Below are positions 7,582 to 7,584 of a DNA stretch of 7,584 bases, one piece after another. Where the stretch lies: NCBI GenBank assembly GCA_019308705.1, contig JAFDHW010000106.1:1-7584 (forward strand). Direction: 5' to 3'. A model generated the notes under the pieces. It worked only from the letters and a program-made list of their open reading frames with translations. It was not told the DNA's origin and did no database searches. A program made the translations under genes and the position numbers. How positions within the stretch are numbered: position 1 is the first letter of the stretch; the number at the start of each line of letters is the position of its first letter. Source of the stretch: Deltaproteobacteria bacterium. Its GTDB lineage: Bacteria > Desulfobacterota > Desulfobacteria > Desulfobacterales > Desulfatibacillaceae.

Positions 7582-7584
7582 CGC

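Overview
This is a GC-rich bacterial window whose genes all look like ordinary chromosomal genes of an anaerobic, sulfate-reducer-like member of the Desulfobacterota (former Deltaproteobacteria). That placement is an inference. It rests on a sulfide-type Thi4 thiazole synthase, a V4R/multi-PAS hybrid kinase and a COG1033-type RND transporter found together, not on any marker gene.

Layout: (1) 1-504, minus strand: the first 168 codons of a Thi4-family thiazole synthase, cut by the window edge. It has His, not Cys, at the sulfur-donor position, so it should be the catalytic, free-sulfide-using type. (2) 505-860: a divergent intergenic region. It carries the thi4 ribosome-binding site, which is separated from the ATG by a small hairpin, a cluster of GC-rich hairpins of unknown role, and a plausible promoter for the rightward gene. 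(3) 861-1418, plus: a secreted or lipid-anchored DUF4124 protein with a charged coiled-coil tail. (4) 1562-3937, plus: a 791-residue MMPL/RND-superfamily inner-membrane transporter of unknown substrate. (5) 3938-4090: an intergenic region with a good sigma-70 promoter. (6) 4091-7474, plus: a 1127-residue soluble hybrid sensor histidine kinase (V4R-like sensor, four PAS domains, HisKA, HATPase_c, receiver). (7) 7473-7581: a long imperfect palindrome that begins at the kinase stop codon and has no U-tract; it may be a dispersed palindromic repeat or the end of a mobile element.

The genes do not form an obvious pathway. thi4 is divergent and belongs to thiamine biosynthesis. The DUF4124 and RND genes are co-directional but 143 bases apart. 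The kinase has its own promoter, and no response regulator with an output domain lies beside it. I see no defence system, CRISPR array, tRNA, rRNA or intact mobile element. The points most worth a second look are the Thi4 active-site substitution, the structured thi4 leader, and the palindrome at the right edge.
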